From Lacticaseibacillus pabuli (GTDB taxonomy: Bacteria > Bacillota > Bacilli > Lactobacillales > Lactobacillaceae): a stretch of DNA of 64,000 nucleotides. The stretch spans positions 186,001 through 250,000 of the forward strand of contig NZ_CP117884.1 in the NCBI RefSeq assembly GCF_028736235.1. Direction: 5' to 3'. The position numbers and the translations under genes were made by a program. Each line of letters starts with the position of its first letter. Within the stretch, counting starts at the first letter, position 1. The notes under the pieces were generated by a model that saw only the letters and a program-made list of their open reading frames with translations, made no database searches and was not told the origin of the DNA. Of this stretch, positions 43,724 through 52,282 are shown piece by piece.

Positions 43724-44308
43724 ATGTATGATTTATTAATACTAGGTGCGCTGATGGTGCATGACCGTACGGGATATAAGCTGCGGTTGATTCTTGAAGG
43801 CAATCTTGAGCCGCGACGCAAAATATCGAACGGCGTCATCTACCCCTTGCTCCATAAACTGAGTGAGGCGGGGTACATCACGCTACGCAACATTGTGGTT
43901 GGCGGGCGTGACCAAAAGCTGGCTCACATTACGAATGCTGGCAAGACGTATTTTGATCAGTTGATGCACACGCCTATCGCGATGGATGCGAAGCGTGAGT
44001 CGACTTTTCGATTCAAGTTTCGCGCAATGGGTCGAGAAACGGTTGGTTTTCAGCGCAATGCACTGATGGCTTACCACACAGCTGTTTCCGCGGACATTAA
44101 TGTCTACGAAGAGGTCATTGCGCACTTGCGCTCGGTTGCCAATAACCCCGAGCGCGTGCCGGATTCCGGCTGGTCGCTGCGGACATTGCAGCTCCAACTG
44201 GCCGTGTCGCGCACCAAACTGGACTGGACGGATCAACAGCTCCGTGAGTTAGCGGGTCGCGCCGATTCCGAGCAGTTTATCGCCCTGCCAGATGAATTTG
44301 AACAATAG
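43724..44308 (+). CDS. PadR-family transcriptional regulator
   Basis: Regulator of 194 residues. The winged helix (residues 1-75: MYDLLILGALMVHDRTGYKL, NGVIYPLLHKLSEAGYITLR) is PadR-type, followed by a long C-terminal helical dimerisation part (Vir-type). ATG 43724 has GGAGG 8 bases upstream; ATG 43709 overlaps that site and is unlikely. It precedes an MFS pump by 19 bases, the classic layout in which the regulator represses the pump and itself until a drug or phenolic binds. Confidence 0.88.
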   Translation: MYDLLILGALMVHDRTGYKLRLILEGNLEPRRKISNGVIYPLLHKLSEAGYITLRNIVVGGRDQKLAHITNAGKTYFDQLMHTPIAMDAKRESTFRFKFRAMGRETVGFQRNALMAYHTAVSADINVYEEVIAHLRSVANNPERVPDSGWSLRTLQLQLAVSRTKLDWTDQQLRELAGRADSEQFIALPDEFEQ

Positions 44309-44327
44309 AAAGATTGAGGCAATTATA

Positions 44328-45884
44328 ATGCAAAAGGGATATCGCCAGTGGCTCGCGTTAGCCGCCATGTCACTCGGGACGTTCATGGGACTGCTCGACG
44401 TGACGGTTGTGAACGTGGCGCTGCCAACTATGGCCACACACTTTAATTCAACGTTTACGGACTTACAATGGGTCCTCAATATTTACACCCTCGTGCTGGC
44501 GGTCAGCCTGCTGATCCTCTCCAAGATGGGGGACATGTACGGCCGCAAGAAGATTTTTGTGGCGTCCATTATTCTGTTCGTCGTCGCCTCCGCGGTTAAC
44601 GGATTCGCGCCTAACTTGCTGGTCCTCGACATTGGCCGTGGTGTTCAGGCGATTGGTGGTGCGGGGATGAACTCGCTGGCCATGGCGCTCGTGGCGTCCA
44701 ACTTCAGCGGCTCCAAGCGTGGCCTGGCACTGGGTATCTTGGGATCCGTTATCGGGATTTCAACCGCTTCTGGCCCACTAATTGGGGGCTACCTGGTTGA
44801 AGCATTCGGCTGGTCATCCATCTTCTTCGTCAACGTGCCAGTCGGTGTCCTCACAGTGATTCTGACCTTGGTTTACGTGAACGAAACGCCAAGCTACGGA
44901 GCCAATGAACGCATTGACTTTGCGGGCATGGGCTTGTCTGCGGCGACATTGTTCAGCTTGATTTATGGCTTGATTCAAAAGGAAGGGCATAACACCTGGG
45001 CTTGGACCGATATGCGTGTTGCGGGCTGGTTGATTGCCGCCGTTGTGCTGTTCATTGCGTTCATTTTTGCAGAACAACATGTCAAGAAGCCAATGATTGA
45101 CCTGAGCATGTTCAAGAGCGTACATCTCATTGGGACGCTTGTCGTCGCAACTGGCCTGGGGATTGCGTTGTATTCATTCAATGCCTTCATGACGGTCATG
45201 ATGCAGAACTACATGGGTTACTCGGCCTTTGATACCGGGGTTCGCCAGCTGACCATCAGTGTTTGGTCCCTTATTCTGGGCCCAATTACTGGGATGCTTG
45301 GCGCCCGTTTCTCCAAGAAGCGCCTGATTGGATTCAGTTTGTTCGTCGGTGGGATTGGGTTCCTGCTGTTCATGAACGCGGTCTCGACGCGCCTGAGCTT
45401 TGGCGACATGTGGCCCGCAATGATCCTGATGGGGATTACGAACGGGCTGGTCAACCCACTGCTGAACACGGCGGGGATGGAAGGCGTCGCACCCCAGGAG
45501 ATGGGGATGGCGTCTGGCCTGATCAACGTGTTCCGGCAAATTGGGACGACGATTGGGGTCGTCGGCCTCGGCCTGATTCAGGACAGCCGTTACGAGACGT
45601 ATCTGGGCGCGCACCTGAGCAAGATTACGGGGATGCCCGGCGCGCTGGCAACGACCTTGAAGAAGGTTCTCGTTGACGCGGGACCGTTCGCGGGCCATGG
45701 CGTGGCGTTCTCCAAGCGGATGGGGCACATGCCGTTCGCACATGATTTCCAGACGGTCGTGCTCGCGGCGTACCGGAATTCAATGCAGGGCATCATGCTG
45801 GCGGCGGCAATTGTCTTGTTTGTCGCTGGAATTGCGGCACTCGTTCTGATGCGTGATCATCAGGAATCAACGGATGTCGAATAG
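44328..45884 (+). CDS. MFS multidrug transporter, DHA2 family (EmrB/QacA type)
   Basis: Fourteen-segment proton-coupled exporter of 518 residues. The motif D1-like LDVTVVNVALPTM is in segment 1, motif A is GDMYGRKKIF, and motif C is GSVIGISTASGPLIGGYL. ATG 44328 (GAGG 8 bases upstream) is preferred to an earlier in-frame start inside the regulator's end. It forms an operon with the PadR gene. Probable role: export of toxic organic compounds. Confidence 0.9.
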   Translation: MQKGYRQWLALAAMSLGTFMGLLDVTVVNVALPTMATHFNSTFTDLQWVLNIYTLVLAVSLLILSKMGDMYGRKKIFVASIILFVVASAVNGFAPNLLVLDIGRGVQAIGGAGMNSLAMALVASNFSGSKRGLALGILGSVIGISTASGPLIGGYLVEAFGWSSIFFVNVPVGVLTVILTLVYVNETPSYGANERIDFAGMGLSAATLFSLIYGLIQKEGHNTWAWTDMRVAGWLIAAVVLFIAFIFAEQHVKKPMIDLSMFKSVHLIGTLVVATGLGIALYSFNAFMTVMMQNYMGYSAFDTGVRQLTISVWSLILGPITGMLGARFSKKRLIGFSLFVGGIGFLLFMNAVSTRLSFGDMWPAMILMGITNGLVNPLLNTAGMEGVAPQEMGMASGLINVFRQIGTTIGVVGLGLIQDSRYETYLGAHLSKITGMPGALATTLKKVLVDAGPFAGHGVAFSKRMGHMPFAHDFQTVVLAAYRNSMQGIMLAAAIVLFVAGIAALVLMRDHQESTDVE

Positions 45885-45898
45885 GCACGAATGAAAAC

Positions 45899-45940
45899 GC
45901 CCGAACTGCTTTGTTAAGTAAAAGCAGTTCGGGCATTTTT
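45899..45940 (+). terminator. Terminator of the PadR-MFS operon
   Basis: GCCCGAACTGC/GCAGTTCGGGC stem followed by ATTTTT. Confidence 0.9.
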
Positions 45941-45953
45941 GTATTCTAAGCGG

Positions 45954-46154
45954 CGGGGACATCGGGATGAAGCCGTTCCGGAAGGGGGTGCCTGCCGTGC
46001 AGACGCTACAAAGCCGGTTTAAAGCGTTGCTTTAAACGCGTCTTTTCCGCTAAGAATTGAGCCTTGTCTCAATTCTTCTGGTTTTTGAGCAAAAATCGCT
46101 CAAAAACTTTCACGGCTGGCACCCCCTTCCTCCACGACTTCATCCCGACGCCCC
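45954..46154 (+). repeat. Multi-hairpin intergenic element, copy 3
   Basis: Outer stem CGGGATGAAG/CTTCATCCCG with GGGG/CCCC at the tip, then GAAGGGGGTGCC/GGCACCCCCTTC and GCCGT/ACGGC. Inside: GACGCTA, hairpin around GTTTAAAGC/GCTTTAAAC, TTCCGCTA, hairpin AGAATTGAG/CTCAATTCT, TCTGG, hairpin TTTTTGAGC/GCTCAAAAA, and CTTTCACGGC. It is 13 bases past the MFS terminator, in sense with that gene. Confidence 0.88.
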
Positions 46155-46457
46155 TAGGTACCTGATACGAGGTGGATACCTCAGAGTCTTCTTTCCATTA
46201 GTCGTCGAAGAAGTCTCATAACTAGACAATTGTTACTGGGATGGTTTTGGTTAACAGTGCCGAATTATTGCACTAACACCTTCTGCGCAACCAGGGATGG
46301 TCAGTCGTGAGTGTTAACCGTAAACGACTTAGACTGGTAGCAAGGCTGCGGAAGAATCCAGCAAGCTAGGACTCCTGGTTTGGAACGGTGTCGGATTGAA
46401 CATCTTTACCCAAGTAGGTTGAAAATCCCAGGATGTTCAGGTGCATGTAGAATGCGA
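46155..46457. other. Structured gene-free stretch between element copies 3 and 4
   Basis: No gene is seen. It can form GAGGT/ACCTC (about 46180), GAG.CTTCTT/AAGAAG.CTC (about 46191-46218) and a larger stem GGTTAACA/TGTTAACC (about 46249-46320) enclosing GTGC/GCAC. None of the family linkers of the neighbouring elements is present. It may be an unrelated small RNA or a decayed element. Confidence 0.4.
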
Positions 46458-46666
46458 GTGGCACGGGTTGGCGGTGCGGAGGGAGAGGGTGACTGGCGTG
46501 AAAGTAATAATGGCCTGAACTTGGCCATTATTACCGGATTTTTGAAGACAGTGAATTTCTGGCTTCAAAAATAGCGAGAGGAGCATTTTGAGCGCATTTT
46601 GCTCAAAATCTCCGAAGCGTCCGCACGCTAGTCACCCTCTCCCGGAGCACTGCCGACCCGTGCCAC
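46458..46666 (-). repeat. Multi-hairpin intergenic element, copy 4
   Basis: Read on the - strand: outer stem GTGGCACGGGT/ACCCGTGCCAC, GAGAGGGTGACTAGC-type second stem, then GACGCTTC, hairpin ATTTTGAGC/GCTCAAAAT flanked by GGAG/CTCC, TCTCGCTA, hairpin TTTTTGAAG/CTTCAAAAA, TCCGG, hairpin TAATAATGG/CCATTATTA, CTTTCACGCC. It ends only 11 bases from the stop of the PgpA-like gene, with which it is in sense, and has no separate terminator between. Confidence 0.9.
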
Positions 46667-46677
46667 GTCCCGAGGCA

Positions 46678-47178
46678 TCAGGCGTACTTATGCGCCATCT
46701 TACCCGCTGCCGCTGCGGAAATCGCACCGACGATATCGTCGATGAACGTGTTCACCGCCTCCCCCGAATTATCCAGCTGCCCGATAATCCCAGGCTTGGT
46801 GCGGTCGACGTACCCATAGTTGGTAATCCCAATCGACCCCCACAAGGTCGCGATTCCAGACGCGAGGGTTTCGTCGACGCCAAAGACCCCAGCGTCGTTC
46901 TTGACGATGGACAGCAGCGGCTCGTCCAATTGATCTGCCGCGGCCAATTTGTCGAGGTTCAGCCCGACCATCGCGTTGTTGAGCAGTTCACGCTTGTGCA
47001 TCACGTTCACGACCTCGGCTTTGTAGTCGTCGATGGTGGCGTCTGGCAAGAACTGGTGCTGCAGGCCGTACGTGATTTCAGCAATTGAATCCACCGTGAC
47101 GTTCTTGGCGGCGAGTTCCTTGACCACGTACTGGTAGGCGGCGGTGTCAGGGTACTTGAAATTCTTATTCATAACCAT
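46678..47178 (-). CDS. PgpA-like protein (YutG type)
   Basis: Protein of 166 residues related to the phosphatidylglycerophosphatase A fold. It shows the acidic clusters of that family (DSIAEITYGLQHQFLPDAT near the N-terminus, GVDETLASGIATLWGSIGITNYGYVDRTKPGIIGQLD, and NTFIDDIVGA near the end). No strong membrane segment is seen, as in the soluble YutG-like branch. ATG 47178 lies 9 bases after GGAGGG on the - strand. Role in phospholipid synthesis is inferred from the family. Confidence 0.82.
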   Translation of the reverse strand: MVMNKNFKYPDTAAYQYVVKELAAKNVTVDSIAEITYGLQHQFLPDATIDDYKAEVVNVMHKRELLNNAMVGLNLDKLAAADQLDEPLLSIVKNDAGVFGVDETLASGIATLWGSIGITNYGYVDRTKPGIIGQLDNSGEAVNTFIDDIVGAISAAAAGKMAHKYA

Positions 47179-47402
47179 TGATGCAATCCCTCCGAATGTT
47201 AAAGTCTATCGATATTGTGCGCCAAAAGGACGGGTCAATCCAGTTAAACGGCGTCGTTTCTAAACTATCCTTAATTTTAGCTGAAGGACTTGCACGAAAC
47301 GCCTGATTACCGCACAATTAGAGTTTGTCCTGGCGTACAAGACGCGCGTTTACTGGTATTATTTACATAGTAGAAACTTTTTAAGTCACGGGGTAAGAGA
47401 AA

Positions 47403-48188
47403 TTGGCAAATGTTAGCCACGAGGTGCTAATCAGCACGCTCAAAAAAGTTAAAAAATTGCTCGCCAGGTATCAGGTGCAGTACTTCCTCATCGGGGGTTC
47501 CGCCATCGGTGCTGTGCGCGAACATGGGATGATTCCGTGGGACGACGACATTGATATCGGCATCAAACGGGAGAACATTCAGTCGTTCATCGCCGCGTTT
47601 AACGGTGCGGGCTTGGACGATGACTTGCGTTTGGTCAAACCAGGTGATCCATCTTACTTCTTTACAACGTACAAGGTGCTCAATCACTCCGAAGCCGTCA
47701 TGGATGAAGTCGACGCTGGCACTGGCCTGCGCGGGGTCTTCATTGACGTCTTCGCGCTCGATAAGACCTTTGCATGGAAGCCACTCCGGCGGCTGCACCA
47801 GCTACTGGTCCGCATCGATGAAGTCGCGCTGGACGTGGCAAACGGCGACATGAGCACCGGCAAACATTTGGGTTTCTTCCATAAAGTAGCTGAGTTCATC
47901 GCGCACCACCGGACTAAGGCAGATATTGCCAAGATGAACAACAAGCACATTCAGTTGTTCAACTGGCTCCCAGCCGGTTACATTTACTACAACTTCAGTA
48001 GTCCTTACCCTTGGGACCGCGAATATTACCGCCGCGATGAGATTGCCAAAGCATCCGTGCAGACGTTTGAGAACGCGAAGTTCCCAGTCGCTGCCGGTTA
48101 CGACGCCATCTTGACGCGGATGTACGGCGACTACATGCAGCCGCCAAAGGAAGCAGACCGCAAGCCAAAGCACTTGCAGGCTGACTAG
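47403..48188 (+). CDS. LicD-family phosphotransferase
   Basis: A 261-residue protein of the LicD nucleotidyltransferase-like family that adds phospho-substituents (phosphocholine or others) to cell-surface polymers. The signature is YFLIGGSAIGAVREHGMIPWDDDIDIGI, with the metal-binding DDDID. The C-terminus has WDREYYRRDEI and a typical FPVAAGYDAILTRMYGDYM. TTG 47403 is the only plausible start, after GGGGTAAGAG. Followed by a flippase and a ligase-like gene, so it most likely decorates a wall polysaccharide or teichoic acid. Confidence 0.9.
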   Translation: MANVSHEVLISTLKKVKKLLARYQVQYFLIGGSAIGAVREHGMIPWDDDIDIGIKRENIQSFIAAFNGAGLDDDLRLVKPGDPSYFFTTYKVLNHSEAVMDEVDAGTGLRGVFIDVFALDKTFAWKPLRRLHQLLVRIDEVALDVANGDMSTGKHLGFFHKVAEFIAHHRTKADIAKMNNKHIQLFNWLPAGYIYYNFSSPYPWDREYYRRDEIAKASVQTFENAKFPVAAGYDAILTRMYGDYMQPPKEADRKPKHLQAD

Positions 48189-48200
48189 AGAGGTATTCAA

Positions 48201-49625
48201 TTGCGTAAAACAATGGTGAATATCGTCTATAACGCCCTCTATCAGGTCATGGCATTGTTCCTGCCAATTCTCGTGCAGCCCTATGTTGCACGGACCCTGG
48301 GCGCGAAGGCGGTTGGACTCAACGCCTATATTAATTCCATTCCGACGCTGCTGGCCGTCATCATTCTTTTCGGGATGAACCAATTTGGGGCGCGGGCAAT
48401 CGCGCAGTCCAAGGAGGAAGACCTGCCGTCGCGCTTTGCACGATTGTGGATGATTCAGCTGACGGTTGGGCTCATTACGATCGCCGGCTTCGTCCTCAGC
48501 GTCGTCTTTTTCCTGGATAACAAGTTCTATTTCTTGCTTGAAGTGCCATTCCTGATTGGGTACATCCTCGATATCTCCTGGCTGTTCATTGGCCTGGGCG
48601 AAATCCGCGCGGTTGTGACCCGAAATACGCTGATCAAACTGGGCATTACCGCCTGCATCTTCATCTTCGTCCACCGGCCTGGTGACCTGTGGATTTACCT
48701 GCTGATCAACTCCATCACGTACCTGGCCAACATTGTCTTCTGGTTCGACTTGAAGAAACGGATTGGCCGGCACCTGAAGAAGAGCGATTTCAACTGGGAC
48801 CGCGCGTACTTTATGGGCGCGCTGACGGTCACGGTGCCATCGATTGCCGTGCAGCTCTACATCAGCTTTGACCAAACATTGGTTAAGTGGATTGCGGGGC
48901 CCACGCAACTGTCGTATTACGCCAACTCGCAAATGATTGCCCGGGCAATAATCACCGTTGTGGGTAGTGTGTCGACCATCCTGATGCCGAAAATGGCGCA
49001 GATGCTGGTTGAAAACACCGACCGCACGGAGGTCGTTCGTCTGATGAAGACGGCGCTGGATTACACACTGCTCATCAGTTTGTACTTCACCATCGAATTC
49101 ATGCTGAACGCCAACCGTTTCCCCGTCTGGTTCTGGGGCAAGGAGTACGCGGGTGCGGATAACGTACTGTTCATCGGGGCTGCCATCATTGTACTGGTTT
49201 CGTATGGTGGGGTGTTCGCCAACCAGTACACGCTCAGTCGCGGACTGTTCAAAGAGTTTGCGACGCCGTATTACGTGGGTGCGGTCTTCTCGATTGCACT
49301 TAACCTCGTGCTGTTGCCGAAGTTTGGCGCCGTTGGGGGTGCGATTACCATCGTCAGCACCGAAGCCCTGGTTTGCTTCCTGCGGATCTTCCTGGTGCGC
49401 AAGGAGCTCCCGCTACGTCAGCTGTTTGCCAACCAGTGGCAACTGTTACTTGCGGCCTTTGTCGCGCTGGCAGTCGGTATTCTCAGCCGCAATCTGAACC
49501 TGGGTTCTTTGTTCGTGGATCTGGTTGCGCAGACGGTCATTAGCTCTGTGGTTTACCTCGCTGCCTTGTTGATGATGAAAAACAGCACGATTATGGCAGT
49601 TATTGCCAGAGTACGACGCCGCTAA
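48201..49625 (+). CDS. Polysaccharide flippase (Wzx/RfbX-like, MOP superfamily)
   Basis: Membrane protein of 474 residues with about 14 segments that flips lipid-linked oligosaccharide units across the membrane. The start (NIVYNALYQVMALFLPILVQPYVARTLGAKAVGLNAYINSI) is the typical RfbX beginning. Start TTG 48201 has AGAGAGG 8-14 bases upstream. It lies 12 bases after licD, so they are co-transcribed. No glycosyltransferase genes are next to it, so its partner pathway is elsewhere in the genome. Confidence 0.9.
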   Translation: MRKTMVNIVYNALYQVMALFLPILVQPYVARTLGAKAVGLNAYINSIPTLLAVIILFGMNQFGARAIAQSKEEDLPSRFARLWMIQLTVGLITIAGFVLSVVFFLDNKFYFLLEVPFLIGYILDISWLFIGLGEIRAVVTRNTLIKLGITACIFIFVHRPGDLWIYLLINSITYLANIVFWFDLKKRIGRHLKKSDFNWDRAYFMGALTVTVPSIAVQLYISFDQTLVKWIAGPTQLSYYANSQMIARAIITVVGSVSTILMPKMAQMLVENTDRTEVVRLMKTALDYTLLISLYFTIEFMLNANRFPVWFWGKEYAGADNVLFIGAAIIVLVSYGGVFANQYTLSRGLFKEFATPYYVGAVFSIALNLVLLPKFGAVGGAITIVSTEALVCFLRIFLVRKELPLRQLFANQWQLLLAAFVALAVGILSRNLNLGSLFVDLVAQTVISSVVYLAALLMMKNSTIMAVIARVRRR

Positions 49626-49701
49626 CCTTGCGCCGTCGCGGTTTCAAATGTAAAATTGTACTAATTGAATGATAAACGTTTAGTCCTGTGGGGGATTAAC
49701 C

Positions 49702-49743
49702 AAAAACGGCGTACTGATATTGTCAGTGTTGCGCCGCGTTTTT
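49702..49743 (+). terminator. Terminator-like hairpin just before the ligase-like gene
   Basis: AAAACGGCG/CGCCG.GTTTTT with an inner ACTGAT/GTCAGT pairing. It ends 13 bases before the next start codon, next to GGAGG, so it could be an attenuator for that gene rather than the simple end of the previous operon. Confidence 0.65.
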
Positions 49744-49756
49744 ATGGAGGAGAACC

Positions 49757-51379
49757 GTGGCTTCTAAGCTCAAGAAAACCCTAATTTTATTTATTATATT
49801 GCAGCCATTTCTAGATATCTTTTGGCTGTACCAGCCGCCTATCAGCGACTTTCTCGGTATGTCCCCAGCGACGATTATCCGGATTATCTTTGTCGGTGTG
49901 ATCGGTGTGATGTTCCTGATGGCAGACAGCACAAAGAAGATCAATATCTTCTTTGGCGCATACGTGGCGTTATTGCTCGTTTACTTCGTGCTACATCAGT
50001 GGAATGCGGGTCAGTTCCATTCCCTGATGCCAGGTAATTTCGGGTATTCCACTTTTGGCGAACTGTTCTACATTGTCCGCATGGTGATGCCACTGTTTAT
50101 CCTGGTGGTGGTCTATCGCACCGAGTTTAACAACCAGACACTTGAATATGTCGTGTCCTGGTTGTCTGGTCTGACTGCAGGTTCCATCGTTGTTTCTAAC
50201 CTCCTGAAGATTGGCTTGGGCTCCTACATTCACCAGTGGGGCAAGGGCGGCATCATCAAGCAATACGGTCGCCAGCGCATTACAGGGACGATTTTCGCTT
50301 GGTTTAACGACTCCCGCCATGGCGATTTCTATGGTTTTGCCACCAAGGGATTCTTCAACCACGCGAACACCGTCAGTGCGATGCTACTGATGCTGACGCC
50401 ACTGGTGCTGTACTTCCTCATCAAGAACTTTAACTGGAAGAATGTGGTTCTCGCCAGCCTGCAGATGCTTGCCGGTCTCGAACTGGGGACCAAAGCTGCG
50501 GCATACGGGACGGTTGTGCTCTTCGTGATGTTCTTCGTCCTGTACTTCTTCTTTGTTTACGTGATGCGCGAAATGAACTTCAACTGGAAGCCAATCGTGG
50601 CCATCACGGCAATCTTGATTGTCGGGGTTGGGCTGTTCCATTACTCGCCGAGTGGGAATCGCCAGGTTTCCGAAGACCAGATTGAAGAAATGGCCAACGG
50701 TAAGGATCAGGACAAGGACACCGCCAAGGAAATCAAGCACGTCAACCGCAAGTTGAAGCGCCTGATTAAAAAGGGTGACGACAAGAAGACGGCCAAGTAC
50801 ATTGAGAAGCACACGAGCGAACTGGCGTTGAACCACAACTACGCGCGTAAGTCTTACCCAGTGCACCACGACCTGACATTCTGGTTGAACGTCCTGAAGT
50901 GGCCTGTATACCGCCGCATGAACTACCGTGGCCTGCAGAACGCCATCTGGCAGCGTGTTTCCAATCTGAACAACAACCCTAAGGATAAATTGTTCGGATT
51001 TGGCTACACGCGTCTGACCAACATGGGACTCATCGAACGGGACTTTGTTTCCCAGTACTACGCGATGGGGATTATTGGAACGCTGCTGTTGGTTGTGCCA
51101 TACATCTTGGTTCTCCTGTTCGCAGCACTTATGATTCTGTTGCACTTCCGCGAGCGGTTCACGCTGCGGAATGTGACGTTGGGGATCAGCTCTGCATTGA
51201 CGCTGGGCTTGTCCTTGTACGCCGGCTATGTCATGGATTACCTGACGGCGACGATTCTGCTCGCCTTTGTCATGGGTCTCTTGCTCCGCGGGGCGATGGG
51301 GAAGGATGAAGAGGTCAGCGATACGCTGGACTTTGGCAAGTTCCACATGAGCCGGAAGACGCTGAAGGGTTTGAAGTAA
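49757..51379 (+). CDS. O-antigen ligase/polymerase-like membrane protein
   Basis: Membrane protein of 540 residues with about twelve segments and a large outside loop (residues about 305-410) rich in Lys and Asp. This is the plan of the O-antigen ligase-like and Wzy polymerase families; GFFNHANTVSAMLL and LGTKAAAYG around residues 195-250 match the ligase family. GTG 49757 has GGAGGAG 6-12 bases upstream. With LicD and the flippase upstream it fits a surface polysaccharide system. Polymerase and ligase functions cannot be told apart by sequence. Confidence 0.82.
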   Translation: MASKLKKTLILFIILQPFLDIFWLYQPPISDFLGMSPATIIRIIFVGVIGVMFLMADSTKKINIFFGAYVALLLVYFVLHQWNAGQFHSLMPGNFGYSTFGELFYIVRMVMPLFILVVVYRTEFNNQTLEYVVSWLSGLTAGSIVVSNLLKIGLGSYIHQWGKGGIIKQYGRQRITGTIFAWFNDSRHGDFYGFATKGFFNHANTVSAMLLMLTPLVLYFLIKNFNWKNVVLASLQMLAGLELGTKAAAYGTVVLFVMFFVLYFFFVYVMREMNFNWKPIVAITAILIVGVGLFHYSPSGNRQVSEDQIEEMANGKDQDKDTAKEIKHVNRKLKRLIKKGDDKKTAKYIEKHTSELALNHNYARKSYPVHHDLTFWLNVLKWPVYRRMNYRGLQNAIWQRVSNLNNNPKDKLFGFGYTRLTNMGLIERDFVSQYYAMGIIGTLLLVVPYILVLLFAALMILLHFRERFTLRNVTLGISSALTLGLSLYAGYVMDYLTATILLAFVMGLLLRGAMGKDEEVSDTLDFGKFHMSRKTLKGLK

Positions 51380-51392
51380 AGATATTGTATCG

Positions 51393-51430
51393 TGGGACTC
51401 CCTCCGCTGTGGCGGTGGGGGGCCCTTTTT
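51393..51430 (+). terminator. Terminator of the ligase-like gene
   Basis: GGGACTCCCTCCGC pairs with GGCGGTGGGGGGCCC (with slips), followed by T5. Confidence 0.75.
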
Positions 51431-51455
51431 GGTTGCTTGGTGCTGGTTGCTTGGG

Positions 51456-51688
51456 GGTGCGGGGCGTGGGCTGGTGGTGCTCCGGGACGAAGACTGTTAG
51501 CGCGCAGACGCTTCAGAGTACAGTTGATGTCGGCAAAATACGCCGAGATCAACTGTACTCTTCTCGCTATTTTTGAAGCCAGAAAATCACTGTCTTCAAA
51601 AATCTGGTATTAATGGCCAAAATCGGCCATTAATACTTTCGCGCCAACAGTCTTCGTCCCTCCGCACCACCAACCCACGCCCCGCACC
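51456..51688 (+). repeat. Multi-hairpin intergenic element, copy 5
   Basis: Outer stem GGTGCGGGGCGTGGG/CCCACGCCCCGCACC, TGGTGGTGC/GCACCACCA, GGGACGAAGACTGTT/AACAGTCTTCGTCCC. Inside: GACGCTTC (51507-51514), hairpin AGAGTACAGTTGAT/ATCAACTGTACTCT, TCTCGCTA (51562-51569), hairpin TTTTTGAAG/CTTCAAAAA, TCTGG (51603-51607), hairpin TATTAATGGCC/GGCCATTAATA, CTTTCGCGC. It lies 25 bases past the terminator of the ligase-like gene, in sense with it. Confidence 0.92.
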
Positions 51689-51931
51689 GTTGCCCATTAC
51701 CGGCGCCACAACAAACAGGAACCTTGTGAGAATAAGAAACTATTATCGCTGGCGATTACACTATGAGAGCTTGAGCGCACCCAGCCACCCAGTTTGGAAA
51801 TACCGTTTATGGAGTCTCAACTTGGATGCGGGTGAGGTTTCCAGATTCAGACAGGTTATCACGAATGAAGTGGCCGGGGAATTTTCCTGACTTAATTCTA
51901 GGTATGATTTTTTCTGTGTTGCGCTTGTCAC
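51689..51931. other. Gene-free spacer between element copies 5 and 6
   Basis: No gene, promoter or strong hairpin stands out to me in this about 240-base stretch. Confidence 0.4.
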
Positions 51932-52195
51932 GGGGGAGACGGGTTGGGGTGCGGAAGGATAAGGGGGCTTGAGCGTGAAAGCTATGTTGGCCCGCTTGCG
52001 GGCCTTACATAGCCGGAATTTTACAGACGGGTGATTTTACCGGCTGTAAAATTAGCGAGAATAATATTTCAGTGTACTTCTGAAATATTATGAAGCGTCC
52101 CTTCGGTGTCCGAGGTTCTAAACGCTGAAGCGTTAAGAGCCTCTGGCCGCACGCTTAAGCCCCCTTATCCTGGAGCATCCCAACCCGTCTCCCCC
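51932..52195 (-). repeat. Multi-hairpin intergenic element, copy 6
   Basis: On the - strand: outer stem GGGGGAGACGGGTTGGG/CCCAACCCGTCTCCCCC, AGGATAAGGGGGCTT/AAGCCCCCTTATCC, then an additional GAGGC..GCCTC hairpin unique to this copy, GACGCTTC, hairpin ATAATATTTCAG/CTGAAATATTAT, TCTCGCTA, hairpin ATTTTACAG/CTGTAAAAT, TCCGG, hairpin CTATGT..GGCCCGC/GCGGGCC..ACATAG, CTTTCACGCT. It is 20 bases past the terminator of the SLAP gene at 52283-53038 and in sense with it. Confidence 0.92.
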
Positions 52196-52215
52196 TCGAG
52201 CACGCCATACCACAC

Positions 52216-52246
52216 AAAAAAAGCCACCCGCAAGCGGGTGACTTTT
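52216..52246 (-). terminator. Terminator of the SLAP protein gene
   Basis: ACCCGC/GCGGGT stem extended by AAG/CTT, with T7 on the - strand side. Confidence 0.88.
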
Positions 52247-52282
52247 ACGATTATGGGATTTTAAATCCAATCAAACACTGAT

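Noticed and set aside
46380-46574. Open frame inside element copy 4
   Set aside because: It runs through the hairpin stems, lacks a ribosome binding site and has composition unlike protein; similar frames in the other copies are also products of the palindromes.
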